In this document: in pieces, positions 1 to 7,751 of the stretch
Layout of the letters: each line of letters starts with the position of its first letter
How positions within the stretch are numbered: the stretch's first letter is position 1
Virus record (IMG/VR): IMGVR_UViG_3300022226_000010
Span: 1-43,946 of that record
Length of the DNA stretch: 43,946 nt
Source: a virus
Direction: 5' to 3' (one strand)
Position numbers and translations under genes: made by a program
The notes under the pieces: generated by a model
Database searches by the model: none
The model's input: only the letters and a program-made list of their open reading frames with translations
Told to the model about the DNA's origin: nothing

Positions 1-423
1 CATTCTACCCCAGCGATCTAACACAAGCACATCCTTGTATTCAAACACCGGGCATTCCTTGTTAGCCACCTCACAGTGGCCGTGGAACGATATTCTACCA
101 TAATAGGCTTCGTTAATCTCTCCACAGAGCGCCTGTAGGGCCGTCAGAGAGGCGTCCGAGAAGTCCCTTAGACCGTGGACCATGATTGCTATGGTTCTAA
201 GGTTATGGCCCTTCTGCGCTGCCGGAACGGCCTCCAGCGGCCTCCCCTCGAATACTCCACCCAGCTTATCAATCAGGAAATGATACCCCACGTCATTCCA
301 GCCGCGTGCCTTGTGCCAATTCCGTATCTCGTCAACGATATGTCGGCCAACAAGCGTCTCGTCGTCGCTGGCGCTGCAATGCAGGAAGACACGCTGCACG
401 GCCCTTTTGGGGCGCTCAAACAT
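1..423 (-). CDS. Endolysin, N-acetylmuramoyl-L-alanine amidase (PGRP/Amidase_2 type), 3' end cut by window edge
   Basis: Reading the minus strand from ATG at 423 gives 141 in-frame codons that run off the left edge. The product resembles T7 lysozyme (about 150 residues), so only some 10 residues should be missing. Visible family signatures are VFLHCSASD near residue 12 (first zinc histidine), GYHFLIDKLGGVFEGRP near residue 44 and HGHCEVANKECP near the C-terminus, which holds the second zinc histidine and the cysteine ligand. Such zinc amidases cut the MurNAc to L-Ala bond of peptidoglycan at lysis. No signal peptide is present, so release should need a holin or other membrane lesion. It overlaps the upstream gene by 8 bases and closes the late operon. 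Confidence 0.9.
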   Translation of the reverse strand, partial: MFERPKRAVQRVFLHCSASDDETLVGRHIVDEIRNWHKARGWNDVGYHFLIDKLGGVFEGRPLEAVPAAQKGHNLRTIAIMVHGLRDFSDASLTALQALCGEINEAYYGRISFHGHCEVANKECPVFEYKDVLVLDRWGRM

Positions 424-577
424 CCTCTTCCTCTTTCAGCTTCTTCGCATACTGCTTGAGGTAGTCGCGGGCCTGATCCAGAGTTTCGTTCTGCTTGCGC
501 GTGGTGTCCCATTGGCCCCGCCCGTCCCCTGCCGGAGCAATGTCGTCCGCGACCTTTTCCACTCTCTCCCATTCCAT
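416..577 (-). CDS. Small charged protein of the lysis cluster, unknown function
   Basis: This 53-residue highly charged product starts MEWERVEKVADD and ends KKLKEEEDV. I chose ATG at 577 because it overlaps the TGA of the upstream gene as TGATG; a TTG at 604 would add nine residues. The last bases overlap the amidase start. The C-terminal half looks helical and lysine/glutamate-rich. There is no membrane segment. Position between a secreted protein and the amidase suggests a lysis-related role, but nothing in the sequence proves it. Confidence 0.6.
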   Translation of the reverse strand: MEWERVEKVADDIAPAGDGRGQWDTTRKQNETLDQARDYLKQYAKKLKEEEDV

Positions 578-849
578 CAGTAAGTCGTCCCTACCAGTTC
601 CCAACCATCGCCAACCATCATAATACAGGCTCTCGGCGGGTCGGGGAATGTCACGACAAGCGTCCAGGCGGTCGTCTTTTTATTGGCGAAGATTTCCATG
701 ATAGCGCCCGAACTGACTGCTGCATCCGCAACCTTTCGTTCGCCATTTCCCTTGTTCACCGCATTGATATCTTTCAAGCTCATGCAGACCATGCCTTGCG
801 CCAATGCCGGAGACGTTACTAACCAAAGCAGGGTTGCAAGGCGGGTCAC
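577..849 (-). CDS. Small exported protein with signal peptide, lysis cluster
   Basis: The 90-residue product starts at GTG 849, which overlaps the TGA of the upstream gene (GTGA), indicating translational coupling. The N-terminus MTRLATLLWLVTSPALAQG is a clear Sec signal peptide with an ALAQ cleavage site, so the mature protein of about 70 residues should be periplasmic. A cysteine follows at about residue 22, but the lipobox is poor (GMVC), so I do not call it an outer-membrane spanin. Given its place between a membrane/coiled-coil protein and the endolysin, a role at the cell envelope during lysis is reasonable but unproven. Confidence 0.65.
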   Translation of the reverse strand: MTRLATLLWLVTSPALAQGMVCMSLKDINAVNKGNGERKVADAAVSSGAIMEIFANKKTTAWTLVVTFPDPPRACIMMVGDGWELVGTTY

Positions 850-1178
850 TTATTGTTGTCGAGCTTGTCGAAGATACGCTCCAGGGCGCGGCCCGTCTCG
901 TTATGACGGCGAAGGGCTTCCAGCGCCCGTTCGCGTTCCTTCTGTTCCGCCGAGTCAAGTCGTTGGATTACGATGCCCTGCTTCTTGTCTATGTCACTGA
1001 TTGTTCTTGTGAGTTCTTCGACGCTTTTCTCGTTTTTTTGCGAGCGTTCTGCAGCCGCGTTTACCACATGCCCGAGGTCATTCCAGGCGATGACACCGGC
1101 AATTCCCAGCCCGACGACAGTCAGGCCGTGGCGGAACCACGCCGGGTGCTTTAATATTTTCTCAGGGTCCATGCGCAT
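846..1178 (-). CDS. Single-pass membrane protein with long coiled coil; holin or inner-membrane spanin candidate
   Basis: The 110-residue protein has a hydrophobic segment at about residues 17-34 (LTVVGLGIAGVIAW) followed by about 75 charged, heptad-like residues (NEKSVEELTRTISDIDKK and onward). Start is ATG 1178 with AGAGGA four bases upstream. One N-terminal membrane anchor plus a coiled coil just upstream of an endolysin fits an i-spanin or an atypical holin. No partner with a convincing lipobox is seen, so the label stays open. This is the first gene after a 94-base gap with an inverted repeat, so it may have its own promoter. Confidence 0.65.
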   Translation of the reverse strand: MRMDPEKILKHPAWFRHGLTVVGLGIAGVIAWNDLGHVVNAAAERSQKNEKSVEELTRTISDIDKKQGIVIQRLDSAEQKERERALEALRRHNETGRALERIFDKLDNNK

Positions 1179-1222
1179 ACTATCCTCTATACTCAGAACT
1201 ACTTCAAATGGGCGGATATATG

Positions 1223-1261
1223 GTTAATATCTGATGAATATATTAACGGCCAACCAAGGCC
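1223..1261. promoter_or_regulatory. Inverted repeats in the gap upstream of the lysis genes
   Basis: The gap 1179-1264 carries a perfect 8-bp inverted repeat, GTTAATAT (1223-1230) and ATATTAAC (1240-1247), spaced by 9 bases, followed directly by GGCC-AACCAA-GGCC (1248-1261). On the minus strand a weak TTGAAG -35-like box and GATAGT -10-like box, 17 bases apart, lie between these repeats and the ATG at 1178. The stretch could be an operator or processing site giving separate control of lysis genes. Confidence 0.4.
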
Positions 1262-1264
1262 CGG

Positions 1265-1570
1265 CTACCCTTCTAATTGATGAACCACATCTAACGGCAC
1301 ATCTTCTGCCATTTCATCAGCCCGTTTAACAACGGCATTTCTAAAGCTCTCTATGGCCGCGACGTTTGCCTTCGCTTCCTGTGCCGCCGCCATGCTCATG
1401 TAAGGTGCCCAGAAGTGTGCACAGCCCCACTCCTGTACGTTCCGGCCCGTGTCCGGCGTTCTGAACCCGAAGAACATATAAAGGGCGCAGCCGTCTTTTT
1501 TCTTTCTAGTTTCCCGACAGGATTTAAAGTTGTTATAAGGACAACCACTCGTATCATCGAACAGCATCAT
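1265..1570 (-). CDS. Cysteine-rich conserved phage protein, probable metal binder
   Basis: 101 residues. The N-terminal half has four spaced cysteines (GCPYNNFKSC, then DGCALYMFFGF and EWGCAHFWAP). This resembles a small phage protein family found near tail genes with a CPYN-type N-terminus and conserved GRD/GRN and CAxxW elements. The C-terminal half is helical (AAAQEAKANVAAIESFRNAV). Two successive ATGs lie at 1570 and 1567; the first overlaps the stop of the fibre gene. Function is unknown; the cysteines suggest a zinc or Fe-S site. Confidence 0.7.
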   Translation of the reverse strand: MMLFDDTSGCPYNNFKSCRETRKKKDGCALYMFFGFRTPDTGRNVQEWGCAHFWAPYMSMAAAQEAKANVAAIESFRNAVVKRADEMAEDVPLDVVHQLEG

Positions 1571-2112
1571 TTCTTCTCTGCAACAATGACATCAACAAAC
1601 TTCAGGTCCATGTTGGGCAGGGTGTGGACATGCCCCGAACCGGACCCGGCGTTAGCAGTGCTTCCGCTGATCGTCGGCGTCCGTGAATCGGTGGATTGCA
1701 CCGTACCTGTGTCTTCGGTTCCGCCTGCGGGGTCGCCAAAAATATCCACCCCCGTCGATATTTGCGACTGGGCTGGCAACGCATTCTTCCAGCCTGTCGC
1801 TGTGTCGTCTGTGACGTAGAGAAAATGGAAATGGCTGGCATTCACCAGCGTCCCAGCGGCGTGCAAGTGTACCGGCATTTCGGTGGCTGTCAGAGTGTGG
1901 GCAGAGGCCGTCTTGGCGGCACCGAACAGAGTATTGAAGGCATCCGATCCCCCAACGCCCACGGCACCCGTGGTGGAGCGAAGACCGGCGTCTTCGTAGG
2001 TAGCGCCAGTTAATTGGGTCCACCCGAGTGGGGCAACGGACTGGTGGAACACCATTCTCGTTCCCCTGGGGAAACCTTTAGGCTCATTCAAACGTCTGGA
2101 AAAGTTACGCAT
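1567..2112 (-). CDS. Tail fibre / collar-like protein with histidine-rich C-terminus
   Basis: 181 residues. The layout is typical of short tail-fibre tips: an N-terminal MVFHQSVAPLGWTQ element, a low-complexity Gly/Thr middle, and repeated HxH pairs (HLHAAG, HFHFL, GHVHTLP) that in gp12/gp37-like fibres bind metal along the fibre axis. It ends NMDLKFVDVIVAEK, the usual C-terminus of this group. It should be a trimeric receptor-contact or fibre-tip protein. It overlaps its upstream neighbour as TGATG at 2112, so it is co-translated with the fibre-associated 120-residue protein. Confidence 0.85.
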   Translation of the reverse strand: MRNFSRRLNEPKGFPRGTRMVFHQSVAPLGWTQLTGATYEDAGLRSTTGAVGVGGSDAFNTLFGAAKTASAHTLTATEMPVHLHAAGTLVNASHFHFLYVTDDTATGWKNALPAQSQISTGVDIFGDPAGGTEDTGTVQSTDSRTPTISGSTANAGSGSGHVHTLPNMDLKFVDVIVAEKK

Positions 2113-2474
2113 TATGTGGCCCTGTTAACCCAACCCGCCAAATGGAAAATGCCCGAGGCCGTGGCGAATGCCCGGATAATAGATGTCGTCGCCGTGAAAC
2201 TGACGCCGGGCACCAGATAATTAAGCCCGTCCATTTCAGCCAAATCCACAATAACATGATCCGCCGTCCCGGTGCCGCCTAGTTCAATCGTTAACCGCGA
2301 GGGACTCGTTGCCGTGCCTGCGTTCATCGCATACAGGTAGACTTCCTCAATGCCGTTGGTCGTGGTCGCCTGCACCGTATGAACGGTCGTGCCCGGTGAG
2401 GTCAGGTTGTTAACCTCGACCATGCGGCCATTCGTGGACCCGCTAAGTATCTGCTTTGAATACGTTAAGGCCAT
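2112..2474 (-). CDS. Small fibre-associated structural protein
   Basis: 120 residues, starting MALTYSKQILSGSTNGRMVEV, rich in Thr, Gly and Val with alternating hydrophobic positions (VHTVQATTTNGIEEVYLYAMNA), so mostly beta. No cysteine or membrane segment. Its ATG at 2474 shares a base with the TAA of the interrupted upstream gene (TAATG). Position between tail-fibre genes suggests a virion component; I do not recognise a named family. Confidence 0.75.
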   Translation of the reverse strand: MALTYSKQILSGSTNGRMVEVNNLTSPGTTVHTVQATTTNGIEEVYLYAMNAGTATSPSRLTIELGGTGTADHVIVDLAEMDGLNYLVPGVSFTATTSIIRAFATASGIFHLAGWVNRAT

Positions 2475-2732
2475 TAGCTAAACATCCTGTTCATTATGAC
2501 GATCCCCTCCTGTCCGGGGTCCGTGGTCAAAATCAACGCGCCGAAAGCAGCAGATACGTTCGAGTCCACGCCCTCGACGCCGGTCTTTAGCGGATCGCCC
2601 AACTTACTGACGTGCTTTGCCCATTCCACCTTGTTATCGGCGGTCTTGGTGCCGTCATCCGGTTTTCATTCACGGGGGCGGGGAGGTGTTGTAACCACTA
2701 ATGGTTACAGACGAATAGGGGTTATCAGCCAT
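2474..2732 (-). pseudogene. Interrupted phage structural gene (20 + 61 codons separated by 13 bases); possible bypass
   Basis: From ATG 2732, preceded by a strong AGGGGG ribosome site, the frame reads MADNPYSSVTISGYNTSPPP and stops at TGA 2672-2670. A second frame starting at GAT 2659 reads DDGTKTADNKVEWAKHVSKL and continues to MNRMFS with TAA at 2476-2474. Phage proteins of this type usually read ...GYN..PPPDDGT...N.V.WAKH in one piece, so the two parts belong together. They are separated by exactly 13 bases (2672-2660). The last codon before the stop and the last three bases of the gap are both CCG. One 13-base event restores an 81-residue protein; no single-base change does. Either an inactivated gene, an assembly error, or a translational bypass. 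Confidence 0.7.
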
Positions 2733-2784
2733 TTAACCCCCCTCCCCGCACCCGCAATGTGCTCCTTCTAATAAGGTGTTTCAT

Positions 2785-2826
2785 CTAATTGTGTCCTACA
2801 TAGATGTGATATGGATTATCAGCCAT
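2785..2826 (-). CDS. 13-codon mini-ORF repeating the start of the interrupted gene
   Basis: ATG at 2826 (AGG seven bases upstream) encodes MADNPYHIYVGHN then TAG. Its first six residues and most of the DNA match the start of the interrupted gene at 2732. It looks like a duplicated gene start that was cut off, or a leader peptide. Otherwise 2733-2862 holds no gene I can support. Confidence 0.35.
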   Translation of the reverse strand: MADNPYHIYVGHN

Positions 2827-2862
2827 TGCTCAACCTATCATATTGTCTTGTTAATGTTCCAA

Positions 2863-5800
2863 TCAGCGCGTGCGTTCTTTAACTCTCTTCTCCACCTGCT
2901 TCTTAAATAGATCAGGGTTTTCGGCAAATAGTCTTACGCGGGCCAATTGACGCCAACGCCGCACGGTTTCCTTAATGAAATCCTCTTGCGCCGTTCTGCC
3001 GCCCGGCTGTGATCCCAGCGCGTCCCACCCCTCGCTGGTAACTGCCGCATCCAGGATGCGCTTGGCGGGCTTCCCTGCGGCCTCCACATAGCTCCAATAT
3101 TGCTGTGGGGTTAGTTCTATGCCGCTGATTTTACGGGGCGGCATGGTAAGTTCCAGCTTTAACCGCACAACTTCGTTGGCTAGCTTATCCTTGGATGCCT
3201 TGTTGGTGTAGATGGGCGAGATAATGTCAGGCCCGAGCCCCCCGGTTAATGATATGGGCGAGCCCCATACATTCCGCCTTGCGGGCAAGTCTTCACTATA
3301 CCCCGGTAGGCGGGATTTAATCTTATCCTGGAATGAGCGCACATCCCGAAGAATGGGGTCTTCCGTCCGCGCCAACTGTGCAACGCCGGTCGGGATCAAC
3401 GTGCCGGATAGATTCTGTAGATACCTCTCCCCATACCTGTCTGGATCATGTAACGCTTGGATGGTTTCGGAAATTGATTTGAGATACGTCTTGGAAATCA
3501 CATTCTTGGCAACAGCCATAGATATCATGCCCGCCAATTCGTCCTGCTCACCTTTCTCAAGGTGGCCGGAAATCTCCGCGTAATCCGCAGCCACCCCGAA
3601 TAGAATGCCAAGCGGCTCAAGCCGAGCGTAGGAAAAATACTTGTCGCCTATTTTCAGGCTGTATGGTTGCCACCCGGTATTGAATAAGGCCTGCCTAAGT
3701 TCCGGGTCTTTCGGCCCACCGCCGGTAATCTTACCCTCGGCAGCATAGCTTGCGACAACTGCGCTTACGCCCGTACCTATGGTCATGCGGGCCAAGGCCA
3801 AATCCCTGGCCGCGCCGCCCTTTTTAATATCCGCACGGAAATTACGTGATAGGGGGGCCAGTACCGATCTTCCCGCCGCAAACTTGAGAATGTTAAGCGG
3901 TGTCCTCAGAAACGGCACCAGCAGACGGGCGGGCGCGGCAACCAATGGGTTGTCACTGTTCCTGATTCCCTGAATTTTCTGCCCGACATCCCCGAGTGGG
4001 TTGGTGAATGTCTGGTAGCGGGCGGTGTCCAGCGCGGCCAGTTTAATCTTTTCGGGCGGGTTGGTGATGACTTCATTAATATGTTTAGCCAGATCATTCC
4101 CGCGCAATCCCCTTTCCAGCCCGGTACGCATGGCGAGAGAGCGCAATTCCATCCTGAAGCCGATGGTCTTGAAGAATTCATCTTCCGCCACCAGTGCTCG
4201 ACCGGGCAGGCGGACAACCTTTCCGACAACTCCGGGGATGGCCTTGGGATTGGGTACATCCAGCTTGGAAAAGATATCCGAGGGCTCCTCGGTTATGAAC
4301 GCCTTGGCTCCGGCCCGAAGGCCGTCCTTCATCCCCTCGACCATACCGAAGATACGGGCCTGCGTGTCGCGAAAGGTAACGCCCTTGCCCCCCCTAACCC
4401 CGCGAATCCCCGCCGCAAGTAGATGTTCGGGAATTGTCCAGAGCGCGACTAGACTATTGGATAGTGTATTAACGGCATGAGTCTGTGGACCGGACAATAG
4501 CCCGTTAATCCAAACCTCGAATATCTTGTCCAGCGTGGTAGCCTTACGCACTCCGCGCGTAAACACTGCTACCTGTTCGGGAGTGTCAAGTCTGCTGGCA
4601 AGGTCCGCTATCTTGTCGATACGGTCCCGCCCGCCCTGAGACTCGATAATTTCCCGGAGAACGCGCTCCTTACTCTCCGAGGGAATCTGGAACTGACGTA
4701 ACGCACGACCCGCCTCTGCCGTAAGACCGGCAACCTGTTCTTGAATAGCAACATGACGAGTTAGCGCTTGCTGAAACGATACAACTGCCTCATCCGACCC
4801 TCCCCGCGCCGCCTTGCTTAGATCAACCACTCGCTCCGCTGATTCAGCCAACAAGTTACGAGCAGCCAAGGCCTCTTCGGCATTAAATGCCTGCCCTTTG
4901 CGCCGCTTAAGGAGTGCTGATTCTGTCATCCCCAGATCGGAAGCCAGCAAGCGTGTCTGGTCGGTACTGATGACGCCTCGCCGTGCGGCCTCCATCTTCC
5001 CGGCCTGTTCCTGGGATGCTTCCAAGATAACCTGCTTGGCATCTTCCGGGGAGTTAATCCGGTCGAGGTTTATGTTCCCGGCACGGCGCGGCTCTTTATT
5101 TTCCCTAGCAAGCTTAGCGGTCCCAGCAGGGACTTCCTCCCTCCCCGATCCCACATCGGAAGTGCGTGGAGCCACATCTTCAATCGCCGCCTCGTCTGCC
5201 TGCGCCAGTACATGCTGACGAGCACCCGCCCTAAACCCGCGCATGAGAGCTACGAACGGTTGCAGGGCAACACCCAACCCAGCCCCCTCAAGGGCTAACT
5301 CAAACCGATTCTGCGCTTCCGAATCCTTGGGGTCTGCCGCAAGATATTCTGTTACGGGGTTTTGCAACTCAGGAAACTGTTGGATGAAATTACTGAATCG
5401 TGGTTGTTGTGGGTCGAAGGCCACTTGATCCGCGACAACGGCAGCGATTTCCGTCTCCAGAAATCTACCAACTGCCTTGGCTGCGGGAACGCCCATCTTC
5501 TCGGCAAATCGTGTCGCCGCTTCCGCTACCTGTCCCGTCCGACTCGCAGCTAGAACCGGGATAAACCCGGTCACAAACTGCATGACGCCACGGTTTAGAG
5601 CGCCGCCCAAATCTTTCGGCTTGTCAACCTGAGGAATTTTAATGTCGGACGTTTGCTCAGGGGGGATGTGTTGCCCTGTGCTGAAATCAAAACCACCAAT
5701 GCCTGTTGCTTCAGAAAGCGCCCGCGCGGGTTTGTTAACTACTAAATCCACGATATTCTGCGCCGCTTCGAGTATTCCCCCTGCCTGCTGCTTGAAGTTC

Positions 5801-5976
5801 TCACCCATTTTTTCAAGTAGCGTAGGCTCTTCCTCCTGGAATCCTGCCGCTGACTCTTCTTCTCTAAACTCACTCCCCTCTATCACCGGAACATTCGTGA
5901 TGTCCACGGTAACGCCGGGACCAAACCCAAGCGGCGGTTCCTCTGTCGGTTCCTCTCGGAAGTCCTGTTCAGACAT
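2863..5976 (-). CDS. Large internal virion (DNA-ejection) protein
   Basis: 1037 residues, the largest virion protein besides the repeat protein. The N-terminus is acidic (FREEPTEEPPLGFGPGVTVD). It is followed by helical segments with amphipathic stretches (GALNRGVMQFVTGFIPVLAA at about 125-145; FELALEGAGLGVALQPFVAL at about 225-245) and a C-terminal half with an APARLLVPFLRTPLNILKFA segment. This pattern and its place after two other internal-protein genes match the large internal core/ejection proteins of T7-like and marine podoviruses. These enter the host envelope with the DNA. No lysozyme or peptidase motif is seen, so the cell-wall activity found in T7 gp16 is not evident here. Confidence 0.75.
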   Translation of the reverse strand: MSEQDFREEPTEEPPLGFGPGVTVDITNVPVIEGSEFREEESAAGFQEEEPTLLEKMGENFKQQAGGILEAAQNIVDLVVNKPARALSEATGIGGFDFSTGQHIPPEQTSDIKIPQVDKPKDLGGALNRGVMQFVTGFIPVLAASRTGQVAEAATRFAEKMGVPAAKAVGRFLETEIAAVVADQVAFDPQQPRFSNFIQQFPELQNPVTEYLAADPKDSEAQNRFELALEGAGLGVALQPFVALMRGFRAGARQHVLAQADEAAIEDVAPRTSDVGSGREEVPAGTAKLARENKEPRRAGNINLDRINSPEDAKQVILEASQEQAGKMEAARRGVISTDQTRLLASDLGMTESALLKRRKGQAFNAEEALAARNLLAESAERVVDLSKAARGGSDEAVVSFQQALTRHVAIQEQVAGLTAEAGRALRQFQIPSESKERVLREIIESQGGRDRIDKIADLASRLDTPEQVAVFTRGVRKATTLDKIFEVWINGLLSGPQTHAVNTLSNSLVALWTIPEHLLAAGIRGVRGGKGVTFRDTQARIFGMVEGMKDGLRAGAKAFITEEPSDIFSKLDVPNPKAIPGVVGKVVRLPGRALVAEDEFFKTIGFRMELRSLAMRTGLERGLRGNDLAKHINEVITNPPEKIKLAALDTARYQTFTNPLGDVGQKIQGIRNSDNPLVAAPARLLVPFLRTPLNILKFAAGRSVLAPLSRNFRADIKKGGAARDLALARMTIGTGVSAVVASYAAEGKITGGGPKDPELRQALFNTGWQPYSLKIGDKYFSYARLEPLGILFGVAADYAEISGHLEKGEQDELAGMISMAVAKNVISKTYLKSISETIQALHDPDRYGERYLQNLSGTLIPTGVAQLARTEDPILRDVRSFQDKIKSRLPGYSEDLPARRNVWGSPISLTGGLGPDIISPIYTNKASKDKLANEVVRLKLELTMPPRKISGIELTPQQYWSYVEAAGKPAKRILDAAVTSEGWDALGSQPGGRTAQEDFIKETVRRWRQLARVRLFAENPDLFKKQVEKRVKERTR

Positions 5977-5979
5977 CGG

Positions 5980-6765
5980 TTATCTCTTGGCGGGGCGAGA
6001 AATCACCCGGCCATCCGCCGACTTAAAGAAGTCCCTGCCATCTCGGGTTTCGCTGAAGGTAAATTTAGCGCCCTTATGCGTTACTGTTGTATCCTTCGGG
6101 ACATCCGCTGTTTTTGACACGCTACCGGCAGTAAGGGCGCGGGTCAGTTTGTCAAAAGCATCAAGGCGTTGAATTTCATCCAAGGCATCGCGCTCGCCTT
6201 TCGTTATTGCCTCGCCCTTCCGTATCTTCTCAATAATAGGAATGGAGATGGCGGATAGTGACGGAGCAGGTGGCGGTCTTGTTGCGCCGATGACATTTTT
6301 CTTTTCAGTCTCCGACAACTTGGATAGGTCCACACCCAACGCTCCGGCCTTGCGCTCTATGTCCGGTATGCGGGCCTCTTCCTTAGCCGCCTCAATCTGC
6401 CCCGCCTTTCGCGCCTCAAGGGCGGCGGGGTCCACCGTCCGGGAAATATTCAAGTCAAGACCAATCGCGTCCGGTTGTTTAAATAACCCGCCAATTTGAG
6501 TTGCAAGTCTGGTCGCCACAGCCCTGTCTCTCTTATAGGCCTCGCTGGCACCATACTTATTCGGTTCCGCTTGTGCCAACTGATCCATAAGGCCGATTTG
6601 CTTTAGCAGGTTTCCGTACTGACTCTCATGCCCCTTCAGCCTCTCAGCGGCAGCCTTCTGCTGAAGCTGCTGATCCAGCAGGTCCACGCGCCGGTCGGCG
6701 GTGTCCCGCGTCTGTCGCGCCGCTGCTGCGTCCGCAAAGCCTGCACCCAAGAACGGACTAACCAT
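5980..6765 (-). CDS. Internal virion protein, middle size
   Basis: 261 residues, mostly helical and polar: a glutamine-rich coil near residues 25-45 (RRVDLLDQQLQQKAAAERLK), a region rich in Lys/Glu/Ala, and a beta-like C-terminus (TFSETRDGRDFFKSADGRVI). It lies between two other internal-protein candidates, with TAATG overlap at 6765 and 3 bases to the next gene. By position and composition it matches the second of the three podovirus ejection proteins. No enzymatic motif. Confidence 0.65.
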   Translation of the reverse strand: MVSPFLGAGFADAAAARQTRDTADRRVDLLDQQLQQKAAAERLKGHESQYGNLLKQIGLMDQLAQAEPNKYGASEAYKRDRAVATRLATQIGGLFKQPDAIGLDLNISRTVDPAALEARKAGQIEAAKEEARIPDIERKAGALGVDLSKLSETEKKNVIGATRPPPAPSLSAISIPIIEKIRKGEAITKGERDALDEIQRLDAFDKLTRALTAGSVSKTADVPKDTTVTHKGAKFTFSETRDGRDFFKSADGRVISRPAKR

Positions 6766-7751
6766 TAGAAATCACCTCTTTGATTCTCGAAGTTGGTAAA
6801 GGTTTGTCCACCACCACCCCCGCCAAAGGACTGCGCGAAGTTAAAGCCGCCAATCCCTGCGTCCACCAGACTGTTAGCGCCCAACTCAAGGCTCTTGCCC
6901 CGTGCGAACTGCTGTTTCGCCTTGAACTGCGCTTCCGCAATGGCGAGGTCGGTGCCGATCTTGGTAAAGGCAGCGACTAGCTGGCCTGAATATCCAAGCT
7001 CCGTCAGTTCGCGCTGCGCCCGCTGCGCGGCAACCCCGGCCTCAGCCTGAATGGTCTGTACCTCTTGCGCCAGTACGCTCGCGTCCTGCGCCGTCAGCCC
7101 CGCAGCAAGGCCGATCTGCTGCATCTGCAAGCCCACATTCCCCGCGTCGAACTTCATAATCTCGCCAACTTGTTGGATCAATTGTTGCTGCGCCTGCTGT
7201 TCCTCCAGGAACGATTCCGCCCTCACCCGGTCTTCTTCATTTGCGAAGTCCTGTGCAACGCTGGCAATCTGGGCATTCGCAAAGCTGGCCCCGCCGACAT
7301 TCCTCTGGGCGAAGTTGGACCGCAGATTGCCGCTCGCCTTACTTGCTGCGCTTCTGATGCCCTGCACCCGGCTTTCCGTCAGCCTGCCAAAGCCGGGACG
7401 AAGCTCATCCAGTTGCCCCGTGAGCCTGTTCCTCAAGCCCGCCGTGGTGTCAAAGAATCCCGAAGTGCGTTGCTGGAGAGGATCGAGACTGCCTCTCAAT
7501 GATCCCAGAACATCCCGTATACCACCCAGTTGTGCGCGGTTCGCCTGCAAACTCCCGATAGCGCCCGCTTCTGTCCGGGGAACAAGGCTTGCCGCCGTGC
7601 CCGTGCCTCGCGCCAAAGTACCGCTTCCAAGGTTAAGGGCAAACGTGGGCGTGGTTAATCCGGTCGGGCGCGGGGCGTCAATCGTCTGGTCTTTACCAAA
7701 CGCTCCACCTATTCCAACGGCACCCTTTACGACATCTTTTACAAAGGACAT
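6765..7751 (-). CDS. Internal virion protein with glutamine-rich coiled coil
   Basis: 328 residues. The N-terminal part is glycine/threonine rich (FVKDVVKGAVGIGGAFGKD), the centre is a long helix with Gln/Glu runs (FLEEQQAQQQLIQQVGEIMK, about residues 180-200), and the C-terminus has GGGGGGQTFTNFENQRGDF. Similar proteins lie after the nozzle gene in podoviruses and act as ejection proteins. Start ATG 7751 shares a base with the stop of the upstream gene (TAATG). Confidence 0.65.
   Translation of the reverse strand: MSFVKDVVKGAVGIGGAFGKDQTIDAPRPTGLTTPTFALNLGSGTLARGTGTAASLVPRTEAGAIGSLQANRAQLGGIRDVLGSLRGSLDPLQQRTSGFFDTTAGLRNRLTGQLDELRPGFGRLTESRVQGIRSAASKASGNLRSNFAQRNVGGASFANAQIASVAQDFANEEDRVRAESFLEEQQAQQQLIQQVGEIMKFDAGNVGLQMQQIGLAAGLTAQDASVLAQEVQTIQAEAGVAAQRAQRELTELGYSGQLVAAFTKIGTDLAIAEAQFKAKQQFARGKSLELGANSLVDAGIGGFNFAQSFGGGGGGQTFTNFENQRGDF

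Noticed and set aside
577-849. Outer-membrane spanin lipoprotein
   Set aside because: The signal peptide ends in an ordinary signal-peptidase-I-like ALAQ site and the nearest cysteine lacks a proper lipobox.
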